Assembly (NCBI GenBank): GCA_025526995.1 | Contig: JAHLKG010000006.1 | Location: 124,001-188,000 of the forward strand | Source of the DNA: Powellomyces hirtus | Lineage: Eukaryota; Chytridiomycota; Chytridiomycetes; Spizellomycetales; Powellomycetaceae | Direction: 5' to 3' | Length of the DNA stretch: 64,000 bases | Translations under genes and position numbers: made by a program | Part shown: positions 20,174-32,323 of the stretch, piece by piece | Layout: every line of letters starts with the position of its first letter | Position numbering within the stretch: position 1 is the first letter of the stretch | Notes under the pieces: model-generated | What the model was told of the DNA's origin: nothing | Seen by the model: only the letters and a program-made list of their open reading frames with translations | The model's database searches: none

Positions 20174-20789
20174 AGAAGCGTTTCAGTTTGCGGACAGTCT
20201 TTTTTGCATGACACTTGCACACCCTGTGCCATTTTTAGAGTAGTTTCTTTTATTCTTTTCTTAGACTTGCATCTGCATCTCATCCCCCGAGCGTTTCATA
20301 TATATCCCCCCCGCGGCACGCACCCACACCAGAAATGGCTGGTCCATTCATAAATCATACCACATCATGAAACGTCACTGTCGTCCGTCCACATACACAT
20401 GCTGTGAACCCTCTTTCATCTTTTCCCACTCGCGGGCCTTCCTGGACCGGGTGTAGTTGTCTGTGCATTCGGGCTAGCATATCGCCACGCCGCGCCAACA
20501 ATGTATTTTTTGGGGTGGGTGATCGTTGCGCCGTTGGTCTGATACTTCAGGCGTACCCGAGACTCGTGACAGTGCCTCGCGCAGCTGGGTGGCTGAGCCA
20601 CCACCTCTCGATGGGTCTTTACGCTCGGGTTGCGCGCGCGAGGGGAACAGGGAGCTGAACAGCAAGTAGACAAAAGCCACAAACGCATACGATATTTATA
20701 TAAATACGTCCTGCAGCAATAAACGAGTGTCAAAACCCGCTTTGCAGCGATAACACCCATCCTGGCCCGTCAAAAGGGAATCGCCCTTC
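20174..20789. other. Intergenic between convergent genes
   Basis: The 3' regions of the S41 gene (plus) and the SEC12 gene (minus) face each other here. No gene or strong structure is seen. Confidence 0.5.
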
Positions 20790-22687
20790 CTACAGCTCAT
20801 ATCCATCTTCTTCCAGCATAAATAGATACGATAACAGGGCAATGATAAAGAGGCCGATAAGACCCATTGGAAACAGGTACCAGGAACCTAAAGGAAGGGA
20901 GACGGAAAACAAAAAGAGGTTATTATTCCGTCGCGAGAAAGTGTGAGAAACGATGCCTGTGCTTTACCAGAGGCGGGCGGGACGACGGCAATATGGCACG
21001 TGCCGTCGGCTGATGCGCTGACGAGCATCTGTGCGTTCGGGCTGAACGCGAGAGCCGTGGCCGGGAATGCGTGGGCGTTCTGCACTCTGTAGATAGCCTA
21101 TGCGACATGAAAAGAGTGGCGCTTTTTGAGTATGCAAACAATCATACCGCAAAAGAAGATATTCTGTCTCATGGCCGTCTTACCTGCAGCCCAGTCGCCG
21201 ACAACACACTGACGCTCAAATCAGCGGCCCCAAACGCCAGCAACTCTCCATTTTCGCTCATCGTGAACGCTGTGACGGGTTTGTTGCCAATCGCTTTTTG
21301 GCGATGCAGTTTCCACCCTTGGGCCTGCCATTTGCAGATGAAAGCGCGTTTTTTGTCTTTGGCGTTGATGACGAGAAACAAGTAGCCCTGCGACGCACGT
21401 TTGCCGAACCGCGCGGCGCGGAATGCGGATTTGATGGTTTTCTTCATCACTGGGTTTTCGATTGACCACAGGGTTTTGCCGGTTGCGGTGTCGGTCACAA
21501 AGCAGTTGTTGTCGGTGATGGAGACCAGCTATTCAGAGCGGGTTCGGTAAAGTGGTGAGCTTGATGGTCTTTTATATGGGGGTGCAACTACAAGACCCTG
21601 TCGCGCACCTGTTGACCCGTTGGGTCAAAATCGGCGTCCGCTACTTCTCCCTTGTGATCGATGGCTGGAATGGCAAGCTTGAAGTCTGGCCATAGCCACA
21701 GACTGAGCTAGAGTACGGGGCAAACATTGAAAGTCAGCCGACTAGCACATGCACAATCAAACCTCACTTGAACAGATCGCTTCGCTTGTCTCACTCCGCG
21801 CAATCCCCGTCGTCGGGAATGTGAGGAAGTGGCAGGGCTGTTTGATCTTCTTACCTTACCGTCGGTTGTGCCGGTCACTAGCAGCTTGCCATCTGTACTG
21901 AATCGTGCGACTTTCTGGTAGTAGATGGACTCTTTGCTGTCTAGCGTTTTGTAGCTCTGTTTCGCCATGAATCTGAAGAGCAGATGGCGAACATCAGATT
22001 GTTAATCTACGCAGCCGGCAGCTTCTTTTGCAATTCGGAACGTAACGGCCTTTATCGCCTAATCCACTTGGTTCATTGCAATGTATCGCACTGCAAGAAA
22101 TGGATTCGAAATACTCACTTTTCGTTCTTGAAAATAAACACCCGACAATTCAGGTTGTTTCCGGCAGCGACTTGATCTTCAGGACTGTTGACACCGGCTA
22201 CAAAGATTTTGTCCTATACGAAATCAAGAATCCAGATGAGAATCCCGACGGGCCATCGTTCCTTGCCGAGGTCATCCGTGCTGTCCATCGATTTGACGCG
22301 ATCGGACGCGTCTGGTCTTCGTCCATCTGCTGCCCCTCCCATCCTTTCCCCGTCGTCGTTTTGTACTAACCTTCGGATGTATGGCGATACTCATGCACCC
22401 ATCATCCTGCTTTCCAAATAACTGTTCCGCAACGGGTTTTAGCTCCAGTGTGTGGGGATCCAAGTCGTACATGATCTGTGGGGGGGACGCAGAGGAACTC
22501 GTCAAGACTCATGACCGTGAATTCCAGAACTATTAGAGGGAGCTTTTCGTTCCATTACCATAGCGTTTTTGACACCAGCTCGTGTTGCACCTCCGCCGCC
22601 CCCCAGAAGCAGACGCGGCTTATTTGGCGTGAAGGTGACCGCGAAGACGGGGAATCCTATTGTTGTTTGCTTTTTTGGAGGCGCCAT
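20790..22687 (-). CDS. SEC12: SEC12/PREB-type ER guanine-nucleotide exchange factor
   Basis: Eight exons, read from 22687 downwards: 22687-22559, 22475-22371, 22213-22119, 21972-21855, 21707-21609, 21528-21184, 21097-20968, 20887-20790. All phases agree, giving 372 aa. The chain is a WD-repeat propeller. It begins with FAVTFTPNKPRLLLGGGGG (SEC12 has a glycine-rich loop near its N-terminus), passes HKGEVADADFDPTGQQ and ALAFSPNAQMLVSASADGT, and ends in one transmembrane helix, MGLIGLFIIALLSYLFML, with a short EEDGYEL tail. Propeller plus C-terminal anchor is the SEC12 layout; it loads SAR1 with GTP at the ER to start COPII coat assembly. The exon 4/5 junction was chosen because it yields DGKLSLWLWPDFKL without a gap. 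Confidence 0.85.
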
Positions 22688-23195
22688 CGTTTCGTTTCTG
22701 CAGGTAATGACGCCAAAGTCGATGGCTTCGTTGACCAGTTAGTGAGATGATGGACCCGGTGGATGCGAAGATATGAGATTTGGAGGGAGTGCTGGTCGGA
22801 ATGAAATGACGTTTTGGAAGAGAGAGGAGGGAGGAGAGAGACGACGCGCCTTGCCAACGTACTGCGGCCGTTAAATCAAATCACCAGCCTCCCGTCAATT
22901 CACACACACACATCGAGTTTTCCTGAAGATGTGATACGTTTGCCTCCGTAGTGTGTGCTTTTAAAGAGCATTCAAGCAGCCTGTTGGGAGGGAAGGTATC
23001 CCGCAATACAGGTGCGGTACGTACGCAATTCCTCCCGCTGCAACTATCAAACTATGGATGTCAAAAAGCACAGCGGGCCGCTTTATCGTATAAGTACTAG
23101 ATCGGAAAGAGTATCATTATGAAAAATGGCATTCTGATTAGGATTTTCAATGTAAACAACAAGACGCAAAGCTACAGGGTAAATGATCCATCTCT
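22688..23195. other. Intergenic, no gene supported
   Basis: Upstream of SEC12 and downstream of the acid phosphatase gene, both on the minus strand. A (AC)n-like CACACACACA run sits near 22903. No gene is supported. Confidence 0.5.
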
Positions 23196-24240
23196 CTACT
23201 CGTTGGTCTTGAGTCTTGCAAAAGTAGTAGCCGACACATCACTCCTTCCGAGAGACCCCAAGGACCAGTTGTCCTCGATGGTCTTGAGGATCGAGTAGTG
23301 TGAGTATTTTGTGTTGTCGTTCTTGCTGTTGGCGCCATCGACCATGGGGCCAAGCAAGTAGGTGGCGACCTGGTTGTCATTGAAGTAGTTTTCGCTCTCG
23401 TCCCAGGTGATGATGACAAGGGTGGAGTTCATGAACTCGGTGTTTGCGAGGAGAGGTTCGAGGAAGCCTTTGGCCCATTTGGATGAATATCCAATGGAAC
23501 TATAGGTCGAGGCGCGATGAGATGTCAAGAAATTGTCACACTCTTGATTGATGTGTCGTAGGGAGAATACTCACGTGTCATGGCCACAGTTATCCATGTT
23601 CGGGGTGTAGAAGATGTACTGCGGAGCCGTGCCCGCCGCGACATCCTTGGCCAACTCCGCTGACCCGACAATGTTGGCACACCTCGCAGGATTAGTCCTT
23701 ACGTTATTCATCGAGATAAACGGGTTATGTTTCCTAACGTAAAGACGGTCGCTGCTGTCGCCTACGAAGCAGTTGCCCGGGTAGTTTTCCTGGTACGATT
23801 TCCAGCTCACTCGTCCGCCCTCGAGCAGATCCACGAGGTTTCTCTTGTTGATGTTGACTTTTGAGTTGGAGACAGAGTCCCGCCCGCCTGTGATCATGGC
23901 GATGTAATTGGGTTGCGAAGGGTGGAATTGGGCAAAGAATTGGGTCAATGCGAGGCCGTTGCTTCGTTCGCCGAGGGATTTGAAGTAGGGGTCGGCCATG
24001 ACATCATCGTAGTCGGCATTCTCGAAAACCTGATTGCGATGAGAGGGAACAAGGAATGTTGGCGTGTGTCAAAGATCCAGTTTGAGCGTCAGATGAAACA
24101 CATGAGGCCAGAGAGTAGCTTACCACAGTCATGACACGATTAAAGTATTTGCCGGCCTTGATGGGAGCGGTGGGCACCGCGCTGGCGCAGCTTGCGAGGC
24201 AGACGACAGCAGAAAGTACAATGGCGGCAGAGAACTTCAT
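23196..24240 (-). CDS. Secreted acid phosphatase (phosphoesterase family)
   Basis: Three exons, read downwards: 24240-24124, 24029-23575, 23499-23196; 291 aa. A signal peptide (MKFSAAIVLSAVVCLASCAS) comes first. The mature chain carries family motifs: TVVFENADYDD near the start, QFHPSQPNY (substrate-site block), YTPNMDNCGHDT across the second junction, and STLVIITWDESENYF (metal-binding Asp/Glu) in the last exon. This is the phosphoesterase family containing fungal pH 2.5-type acid phosphatases and bacterial phospholipase C-like enzymes; it hydrolyses phosphomonoesters outside the cell. The protein is shorter than the roughly 400-aa Aspergillus enzymes. A CATAAAAA TATA-like element lies about 90 nt upstream. 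Confidence 0.85.
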
Positions 24241-25853
24241 TGTCAGACTATGTAAAGTAAGAGAGAGCGCAACTGATGAAGGAGGGAGGAACCTGACGCA
24301 AAAGGGAGGTCTTCTGCCGTCGAGTTCCACTTTTTATGTACGGATTTCCAGATACATCGTGGGATACTCGACTGCTTGGTTGGTCAAGAAAAAAAAAAGG
24401 ACAAAACAAAACGGGACCATGCTGCACCCAGCTTGCGCTTGCTGCGACAGCAGTCACAGCATACATCCGCATATTGTAGGCAAGTACCAGAACACGTTGT
24501 CAAATATATTTGTGGAAAGCTCGCACGCATTGTGGGGAGCACCCCCGGATGCTAGAGTACGATCCCGTTCTTCCACATGTGAGCGCATTTAATACGGTGG
24601 GAAATGGTACCTCGCCGGCCGAACTCTCCGAACGTGCTTTCACAGCGGCTCTTTTCTTGTCATGTTCCATGATCTAGAAATCGGCTTGTGTGCTACAATT
24701 GCGGATTTTGGAAGCAACCTCGTGGAAGCCTTGCGCGCGCTCCGAACCAGCGCACGTTTTGAATGCGAACAAAACCAATAAAAACAGTATTTTGCCGTCT
24801 CATCTCAACCAGACGATGAGGTGCCTTCTCGAAGGATGTCTGCCGGTCGAGAAGAAACTATGGTGCGTGAGACCAGTTCATTCACGTCAACGGAGATCCT
24901 GCCTCATTGAAGCATTAGGCCTGACATTCTTGTGTATGAAGCCGAGCATTGTGGACCAATGATATCCTCATGGGCGACATGGAAGATACGCAAAAACAAG
25001 GTCGTCCACCGTGCACTTGAGAGGGAATGCTGTTAATGCTTTCCATTAGTTTCCCCATTCCCTTCTTCAAACTTCACCCAATACTATATGTGGCACATCA
25101 TTTACAATACTTGTATTCGTCCATTCCACAAAATGTCTCACTTCATTACTCACTCACAGAAACAGCCGACTCCAAAGCTGCCTCCAGAGCACTGGCGCGG
25201 GACATTTTGTCCCTCGTACCTCCCGCCCAGTACTTGCAACTCATCTGTCAAGGTTGTGGGAAACCTCATTCGGGAGTTAACCCCATTCAGCCTCAATGGG
25301 GGGATGGCAATGGGATGAAGAGTTCCGAAGGCGGAAAGGAGATGGGAAAAACAGGCGGTTATGCTGTGCCTTTGAATGGGATGGCAATGATGTGATGAAG
25401 AGTGAAGGATAGGAATGTCGTATTATGGAACCTATCATGCAGGGGTTGTGATGTGTACGTCTTCAGATAGCGAATGTTGCATAGCTCACGAGTGAACATC
25501 AATGAGCATTGAAACGCTTGATCAATTGGGGTGTACCCAGCAACGTTCTCATGTAGAAGCCAATCCAATACGCAACGGCCGCAACGGTAATGCTCACCAA
25601 CTCCGAGTCTTTCGTCACGCTAAATCTCACTGGACTGCAGCTGCGACGCGTTCCTCACACCACCCACCGCCAGTTGGTTTGTCTCACCTCCCCGCCTCAA
25701 AGCAACTGACGACAGGATCCGCATCCTGGGCGTCCCTGGTATTTTTTTTTTTTTTTTGCCAAACACATATACAGAGGCTTTCCCAGCTTAGTGGTGTCAC
25801 TGGTGGAAAACAGTGGTTCCGTCCGATTGTTCAACTACCAACAAACCGACATA
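24241..25853. other. Intergenic, no gene supported
   Basis: This holds the divergent promoters of the acid phosphatase (minus) and sterol reductase (plus) genes. A long T run (about 17 T) lies at 25741-25757, about 100 nt upstream of the reductase ATG. Open frames here are short and lack motifs. Confidence 0.5.
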
Positions 25854-27816
25854 ATGGCAACGCGTCGGTTGCCTCGTAACAAGACTCCCCTCGACGGTAC
25901 GTTGCATTGCACCGAGTGCGCAAATGAGGCTGTGAGGATGGTGGATGCACAGTGGTATCGCGATAGCAAGGGTAGAAGAGGCTGCGGGTGGTGGCAAGCA
26001 TAATCTTCCCTTTCTTTCCCCGCTTGTTTTTGGTCTTCACACCACGCCGGCCATATTGTTGACTGACCTGCTCCTTCCTCCACAGGGCTTCGGGAAACCC
26101 CGTCGGTCACCAGCAGCAGTCGAGACCGCACACCGGACGTTGTCGATGACGCCACAAGGCCCGTCTCCCGCCGCAACGGCCGCCGAGGCTCGCAGGTCTC
26201 CACCGCCTCCTCCACTGGGCGCCGGTCTAGAGCCGGATCCGTCGCTTCTTCCGTGTCCAAAAAGAGTTCCCGCGCTGGCACACCCGGATCGGCCATTACG
26301 GGCGATAGCGAGGACGACGACGATGAGGAAGAGGATGATGAAGACGATGACGGAGAAGAGGATGAAGACGAAGACTCTGAAGAGGATGTTGTGTACGTGA
26401 AGGAAAACGGCATGTCCCATCAGACCACATCATCATCGAGCTCCCACTTTGAGTTTCTCGGCCCGCACGGGACCATCCTGGTCGTCCTCGCTGTCCCCTT
26501 CACAGCGTTCACTCTGCAGCTTCTCAACGACCCCGTCAAGGGCTTCCCGCCACCGTCCTTCTACACCAGCCCCTTTGCAACCCTCAAGGACCGCTTTGCC
26601 GAATCCACCATCTTCAACATCACTTCCTTCCTGATCGTCTGGGCCTGGCTTGCCTTCCAAGCCGCTCTCCACGGCTTCCTCCCTGGAACCTACGCAAAGG
26701 GCAACCCGGTCCCGGCCACAGGCCAACGCCTCGAATACAAAATCAACGCCTTCTCGTGCCTCGTTGCCACTTACCTCGCCCTCTACGTCCTCTTCTCGGC
26801 CCGCGGCGTCGAGCCTTTCCTGTGGGTCGCCGACAATATGCTGCCCCTCGCCACTGCCACTTCCACCATTGCCCTCACGGCCTCGGTCCTTCTCTACGTC
26901 CTCTCCCACCGCATCCCTGAAGACCCCGTCCACAACCCCGTCATCACCGCGGCCGGCGGCGACACGGGCTACCCACTGTACGACTTCTGGATGGGCCGCG
27001 AACTCAACCCGCGTCTCTTTGGCTGGTTTGACCTCAAATACTTCTGCGAGCTCCGACCGGGCATCATCGGCTGGACCGTCCTGAACCTCTGCCTCGCTAT
27101 CAAACAACACCACATCTTCGGCTCTGTCTCGGACGGTATGCTCCTCGTTGTCCTCTTCCAGGGATACTATGCCATTGACGCCCTCTGGAACGAACGCGCC
27201 ATCCTCACCACTATGGATATCACGACCGATGGTTTTGGAATGATGCTGTGCTTTGGCGATCTTGTCTGGGTCCCCTTCACTTATTCCCTCCAGGCCCTCT
27301 ATCTCGCAACCAACCCGGCATCGCTCTCCCGCACTTCCATCCTCGCCATTGTGCTCCTGGAACTCTTTGGAATGTACATCTTCCGCGCGGCCAATTCGGA
27401 AAAGAACGCGTTCAGGACCGATCCTACCCACCCGTCTGTCCAGCACCTCGAATACATCAACACCCAACGCGGAACCCGCCTCCTCGTCTCGGGATGGTGG
27501 GGCCTGGCCCGACACATCAACTACTTTGGTACGGAAATATGTCATTACTCCCACAACAAAGAAAACCACTTCATCCAACACTAATTTCCTGATCCCATAT
27601 GTTGCCATTTCTCCAGGTGACTGGCTCATGGGTCTCGCCTGGTGCCTCACCACCGGTTTTGCGTCCCCGATCCCCTACTTTTACGCCCTCTACTTTGCCA
27701 TTCTCCTCGTCCACCGCGACCGCAGAGACGAGGCTGTCTGCAGAGCAAAATATGGCGCCGATTGGGACGTCTACACCGCTACCGTACCTTATCGCTTCAT
27801 CCCGGGTCTGTGGTAG
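25854..27816 (+). CDS. ERG24: Sterol C14(15)-reductase, ERG24/LBR type
   Basis: Three exons (25854-25896, 26086-27528, 27617-27816) encode 561 aa. Residues about 15-110 are an extension: an Arg/Ser-rich stretch (RSRAGSVASSVSKKSSRAG) then a strongly acidic stretch. The remainder is a multi-spanning sterol reductase: WMGRELNPRLFGWFDLKYFC, YAIDALWNERAILTTMDITT, and the ERG24-type signature LLVSGWWGLARHINYFGDWL, ending YGADWDVYTATVPYRFIPG. It should reduce the C14-C15 double bond formed after CYP51 demethylation in ergosterol synthesis, at the ER or nuclear envelope. SGWWGLARHINY favours ERG24 over ERG4. The RS-then-membrane layout recalls lamin B receptor, but no Tudor domain is seen. A polyadenylation signal AATAAA lies at 27936-27941. 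Confidence 0.92.
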
Positions 27817-28338
27817 AGATTACCCACATAACAGCAAACAAATGAAGAACAAAAATCACCGCAAAAAGTAAAGGCAGAATGAAATTGCAGAAATTGCACA
27901 ATTGGGAGGAAATGGAAAATCAAATGGAATTTTTGAATAAAATGAAATGATTTATTTTTTTCGTGTGGCCTCTTTTCTCTTGTTTTCCTTGATCTTGATA
28001 CGGAGCATACAAACCAATGTCAACTCGTTTCTATAGAGGGGAGAGATATGAGGAACAAACCCCTCAGAGCCGGAGAAGATAACGAAAAACAGGAGATTCG
28101 CGTTTCGAGCATATGCAAATTTTGAATGCGTATATTATTTACAGATAACAAAAGTTGCGGGAAGACAGGGTGTTCCCGCCAGCCGCAATGACCAAATGAC
28201 ATGGGGGACCAACAGGACGAGAAGTAACAACGGGAAACCGCGTTGGTGCATTTCGTTTTTGCGTTTTTGTTTGCCCCTGGTTTCGTTCACGAACATTCTT
28301 TTTACGTTGTGATTTCTGTTAGATCATGTTGAGGTTCC
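27817..28338. other. Intergenic between convergent genes
   Basis: AT-rich 3' region shared by the sterol reductase (plus) and SF3B1 (minus) genes. No gene is supported. Confidence 0.5.
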
Positions 28339-31300
28339 TCACACGACCAGATCCAGCTCATATCGTTCGTAGATATTCCTCACATCGTTCTCAATCCTCG
28401 GGTAATACGCCACCATCGCGTCCTGGGCCGATATGTAGAGATTATTGTAAATCTTCCAGTAAATCTCCCTTACTCTTCTGGCGGGATGGAAGAGGCCCTG
28501 AAGGACATAATGGGTCAGGGTCGCCGGTCCCAGGGCTACACGAAGTCCGTCAACGGCTTCCATGACTGCATTGATAACGTGCGGGGAGGTTTCAAAGATG
28601 TTTGGCCAGACGTGGTTGAGCAGGTGGAGGAGGGCGTCTTCGCAGCCGAGGCCGAGGACGCCCAGGGCCATGTGTTTAACGGTTGTGCAAGCGGTTTGGC
28701 GATGGACAAGGTCGCGGTCCATGAGGGCGTCTTCGAGGAGCGGGGTGACGGCGTAAATGTAGTCTTTGCCCATTTCGCCAATGTATTCAAAGAGGAAGGA
28801 GAGGGATTTGAGGACACCATTTTGGACATTGAGTTCGGGCACGCGGTACTCGTTCATGAGCGCGGGGAGAACCGTGAAGGGGGAACAAGTTTCGGCGACA
28901 ATGGCGATGGCGACGGTGGTGCAGACACGGTTTTGGCGTTCTTGCACTTTGAGGTTGTTGAGCAGCGTCGCGAGCACGTCTTGCGGACCGATGGCTTTGG
29001 CGATGTAGCCGAACGTGTTGACCGTTGCTCGGCGGATGCCCTTTTTGTGGGCTTTGAGCATGTCAAGGAGCTCGAAACAGATGCGCATCCATTCGCGAGC
29101 CGATACAAATTCGGCGCCGCGGTCTGCAATACGGCCGACGAGGTCGATGCAGTTTTCCTGCACTTTTTCGTGTCGGTTCTTCAGAATGGGGGTGAGCCGC
29201 GGGAGGAGGTCCTTGATGGGCGGCGTCATGTTGCCCATTCCAATCACGTTGACGATGGATTTCAGGCCCCGGAGGATAGAGCCCAGGACTTCTGGGTATT
29301 CTTCGCCGAGGTACTCGTAGAGCACGACGCCCAACTGGCCCATGAGTTTTTCTTCGCCGCAGGTTTTCATCACGATCGCGATGCGGGAAATCAAGTCAGC
29401 GGCTTGTTGGCGGACCTTGGCGCTCTTGTTGTTGAGGCGCCACAAGATGGTGGAACAGATTTGCTGCAGGTACGGCTTGACCCGCAGGCCGAGCGAGTTG
29501 ACGACCGTGCCGAAACCGTTGAGCATCACCACGTCTTCCACAGTCTGCTCTTGAAACGAATACAGAACACCGTCGATCAACGTCACCTCCAAACGGTTAT
29601 CAATGTCGGCCGTGCCGAGCTGGCTGACAACCTTGTCAATGGTTTCCATAACCATTTTGCGGTACGGCTCGGATTCGTCCTTCAGGTCCTCGACAATCTT
29701 GCTGACAATCTCTGCTACACCGACACGCTGAGCGAGCTCCACGGTGGTCTCCACAAGCTGCTTGTAGTTTCGTCGGTCGAGGGCCATGCGGCGGACCCAA
29801 AAGTGTTTGAAAAACTCGGGGAGGATCTCTTCCTTGATGTACTGAGGTTCCACGCCATCGGTCGCCGAGCATTGTTTGACGACTTTAAGGACAATCTTCT
29901 TCATCTCTTCGTCAGGCGACTGGAACTCGCGAATCAAGATGATCATCACTTCCTTGGTATAGTAGTTGGCGTACTCGGCGTCCATCAGAGGAATGATGTA
30001 CCCGATGGCTTTCAGGAAGGCAGCCAAACCCTTTCCTCGGTGTTTCTTGATACCGGCCCAAAGAGGACGGAGAACAATGTCAAAGGACTCAATACCGTAC
30101 GGTGCGGCGGCTTCAGCCAGCGCAGCAATAGCGAGAGCCGTGATGGTCCGCACTTTCTGCTGCTCATCCTCCAAGCCATGCGCAATGGCATCCACCAAGC
30201 TCTTCAAATGAGGAAGTACCGCGCATCCGAGCAAAATGGCAATTTGCTGAACAATCTTGATACCGGTGTGTCTAGCCTGCCACGACTTCTTTGATCGGCA
30301 GACGGCCTTGAGGAACGGAAGCAGTGACGGAATGCCGAGCGCAGATGCGACGACAGAGAATGCGCGGGCCGTGGTGTTTCGCACATACTCGTCCACATGG
30401 TCAATGTCGGGTCGCATGGTTGCAATCATGGTGGCCAAGCCGGCGGCTTTACTGAGGTTGCTAATGATTTCACGACCTTCCACACGAGCATAATAGTCCT
30501 CATCAATGAGCAGTGGTTCAATGACGACGAGGATTTTGTGCACGTAAGGTCGAACGAGATCATCCAGCTTGTACAAGATACGGTCAATGACTTTGACAAG
30601 CAAATGTCGCTCTTGATCTTCCAAGGTGGGCGACATAAGGAGTGGCAAAATCTGGTTGAAGAGCGGACCAGCACCGAAATCCCGGGCCTTGTCCGTGATC
30701 TGACGAAGAGCGGTTTTACGCATGGGAGGTGTTCCATTCTTGATCTTGAGCAGCAATCTCATGATCTTGCGTTCCTTGAGTTCCTCAACGCTCAATTCCA
30801 ATTCGTCCTTCTCATCAAGGAGCTTCCCGAAGTGCTGCATGTCCTCCGGCTTGAAGAACTGAAGGCCTCCAACACCTGGAATCTCTGGAGGGACATCGTA
30901 CGACTGGTTGCGGTCTTCCTCCTGCATCATGAATCCTGCACCTTGACCGGCCATCGGCGTCGGAGTGGCCATGAGTTTCCGAGCAGGGGTACGGATGGGG
31001 ACATAGGTAACTGGTGGCTCGAGGATCTTGTAGCCTTCGGTGGGGAACATGGTGTCCAGCTCCTGATCGGGCAGGTATCGGTTGCGGTAGTCAATTTCCT
31101 TTTCCCACCGCATAGCGTTGACGGCCTCTGGAGTCATTGGAACACCCGACCCTCCAACCGGTGTCATCAGACCAAGGTTTCCGATTGGGGTGGCAGCATA
31201 CTGGTTCACACCAACAGGCGTCTCATCCCATCGCGACCGCTTGCCGCCTCCAGGAGTAACACCACCATCGCTTGCTTTCGGAGTAGCGTCCCATGCAGAC

Positions 31301-32085
31301 GAGACCGCATCCACGGGAGTTTCATCCCATCGGTTGCGTTTTCGCGGCGGTACAGCATCGGCCTTTGGTGTCTCATCCCATTTGCTGCTTTTTCCGGCCG
31401 AAGAAATGCTGTCGTCTTCCTCCCACTCTGACTTCTTCTCTCCTTCTCCTGCCTGATCCCATCGTCGTTTTTTAGGTGCTCCGGAGGCAGCAGCGGCCTT
31501 GGCCTTTTCCACCGCAGCTTTCGCCTGCGCCTGTGCCTGTGCCTGAAGATCTCCCGATTGTTCCATTTCCTTTCTTCTCGCCTCATCCTCCTTCTGCTTT
31601 TCCTGTAGTTTTCGCTGCAAATCGGCGTGCTCGCGATCGAGTTCTGCTTCACGCATGACTTCCGCATATGATCGGGCTGAGGTGCTGGCTGCCTGATCCG
31701 AGAAAGCATCCACTCGCTCAGGAGACAGCCGACGGTTCAACCGCCGTGCATGATACTCGGATTCCCGGTCCGAGATCTTTCGTGACGGTCGGATGTCGGC
31801 CATGGGATCTACGCCGTCGTCCATAGAGGCCATCTCCTCCAATATCTGCTTTGGTGCGGTGTATGACGACAATTTCTTTGTCTGACTCCCAAACGTCGCC
31901 GCATCCTCTTCGTCATCATTCATCGGCAACGAGGTGCTGTATCCCTCGAATTTTGCAGCTCCTTTTTCACCGTAAAGGTCTGTGTCGAAGCTCACTTGGC
32001 CTACCAATGACGCTTTGTCAGCCGACTTTTCCTTTTTGCGAGCGGCCTGTGCTGCCCGGATTTGGGCGTCCAGATCGTCCGCCAT
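28339..32085 (-). CDS. SF3B1: Splicing factor 3B subunit 1 (U2 snRNP)
   Basis: One uninterrupted exon of 1248 aa, striking among intron-rich neighbours. The N-terminal third is charged and contains repeated RWDETP/KWDETP motifs (about 205-290), the TP-rich segment that cyclin-dependent kinases phosphorylate in the human protein. The C-terminal two thirds are HEAT repeats, very close to human SF3B1 in segments such as [14 protein letters not shown] and [17 protein letters not shown]. The last residues are [20 protein letters not shown] and a short tail. The protein clamps the branch-site helix in the U2 snRNP during spliceosome assembly, in the nucleus. It corresponds to budding yeast HSH155 and fission yeast Prp10. 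The start [18 protein letters not shown] is the only sensible one. Confidence 0.98.
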   Translation of the reverse strand: MADDLDAQIRAAQAARKKEKSADKASLVGQVSFDTDLYGEKGAAKFEGYSTSLPMNDDEEDAATFGSQTKKLSSYTAPKQILEEMASMDDGVDPMADIRPSRKISDRESEYHARRLNRRLSPERVDAFSDQAASTSARSYAEVMREAELDREHADLQRKLQEKQKEDEARRKEMEQSGDLQAQAQAQAKAAVEKAKAAAASGAPKKRRWDQAGEGEKKSEWEEDDSISSAGKSSKWDETPKADAVPPRKRNRWDETPVDAVSSAWDATPKASDGGVTPGGGKRSRWDETPVGVNQYAATPIGNLGLMTPVGGSGVPMTPEAVNAMRWEKEIDYRNRYLPDQELDTMFPTEGYKILEPPVTYVPIRTPARKLMATPTPMAGQGAGFMMQEEDRNQSYDVPPEIPGVGGLQFFKPEDMQHFGKLLDEKDELELSVEELKERKIMRLLLKIKNGTPPMRKTALRQITDKARDFGAGPLFNQILPLLMSPTLEDQERHLLVKVIDRILYKLDDLVRPYVHKILVVIEPLLIDEDYYARVEGREIISNLSKAAGLATMIATMRPDIDHVDEYVRNTTARAFSVVASALGIPSLLPFLKAVCRSKKSWQARHTGIKIVQQIAILLGCAVLPHLKSLVDAIAHGLEDEQQKVRTITALAIAALAEAAAPYGIESFDIVLRPLWAGIKKHRGKGLAAFLKAIGYIIPLMDAEYANYYTKEVMIILIREFQSPDEEMKKIVLKVVKQCSATDGVEPQYIKEEILPEFFKHFWVRRMALDRRNYKQLVETTVELAQRVGVAEIVSKIVEDLKDESEPYRKMVMETIDKVVSQLGTADIDNRLEVTLIDGVLYSFQEQTVEDVVMLNGFGTVVNSLGLRVKPYLQQICSTILWRLNNKSAKVRQQAADLISRIAIVMKTCGEEKLMGQLGVVLYEYLGEEYPEVLGSILRGLKSIVNVIGMGNMTPPIKDLLPRLTPILKNRHEKVQENCIDLVGRIADRGAEFVSAREWMRICFELLDMLKAHKKGIRRATVNTFGYIAKAIGPQDVLATLLNNLKVQERQNRVCTTVAIAIVAETCSPFTVLPALMNEYRVPELNVQNGVLKSLSFLFEYIGEMGKDYIYAVTPLLEDALMDRDLVHRQTACTTVKHMALGVLGLGCEDALLHLLNHVWPNIFETSPHVINAVMEAVDGLRVALGPATLTHYVLQGLFHPARRVREIYWKIYNNLYISAQDAMVAYYPRIENDVRNIYERYELDLVV

Positions 32086-32239
32086 GTCGATAAGTCTTTG
32101 TAATTCTGTTGTTGTTGCGTCGTAGTTCTTGAGCAGTGTTCGTAACAGATGGAAAAGCGAGTGTGCGGTTTCGGATGGGAAGAGTTTCGCCTGTTGAGAT
32201 TGCTTGAATGAGCGTGGAGGGGGATTCCGCAGTCGTTAA

Positions 32240-32257
32240 TTGTTGCTACGGCAACAA
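32240..32257. promoter_or_regulatory. X-box-like inverted repeat in a divergent promoter
   Basis: TTGTTGC-TACG-GCAACAA is a perfect 7-bp inverted repeat with a 4-nt spacer. Its core, GTTGC...GCAAC, resembles the X-box bound by RFX-family factors. It lies 67 nt upstream of PPWD1 and 154 nt upstream of SF3B1, so it could act on both. Confidence 0.5.
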
Positions 32258-32323
32258 ACGCTCACTCATCCACTCGCGTTGACAAGAAACAGATCTGCGA
32301 ATTCGACCCTCACTGTGAACAAC

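Noticed and set aside
26433..27653. 406-codon minus-strand frame
   Set aside because: Antisense of the sterol reductase, whose membrane helices and signature motif are unambiguous.
28486..30294. 602-codon plus-strand frame
   Set aside because: Antisense of SF3B1 HEAT repeats, which match the family closely along the whole length.
30397..31431. 344-codon plus-strand frame
   Set aside because: Also antisense of SF3B1.
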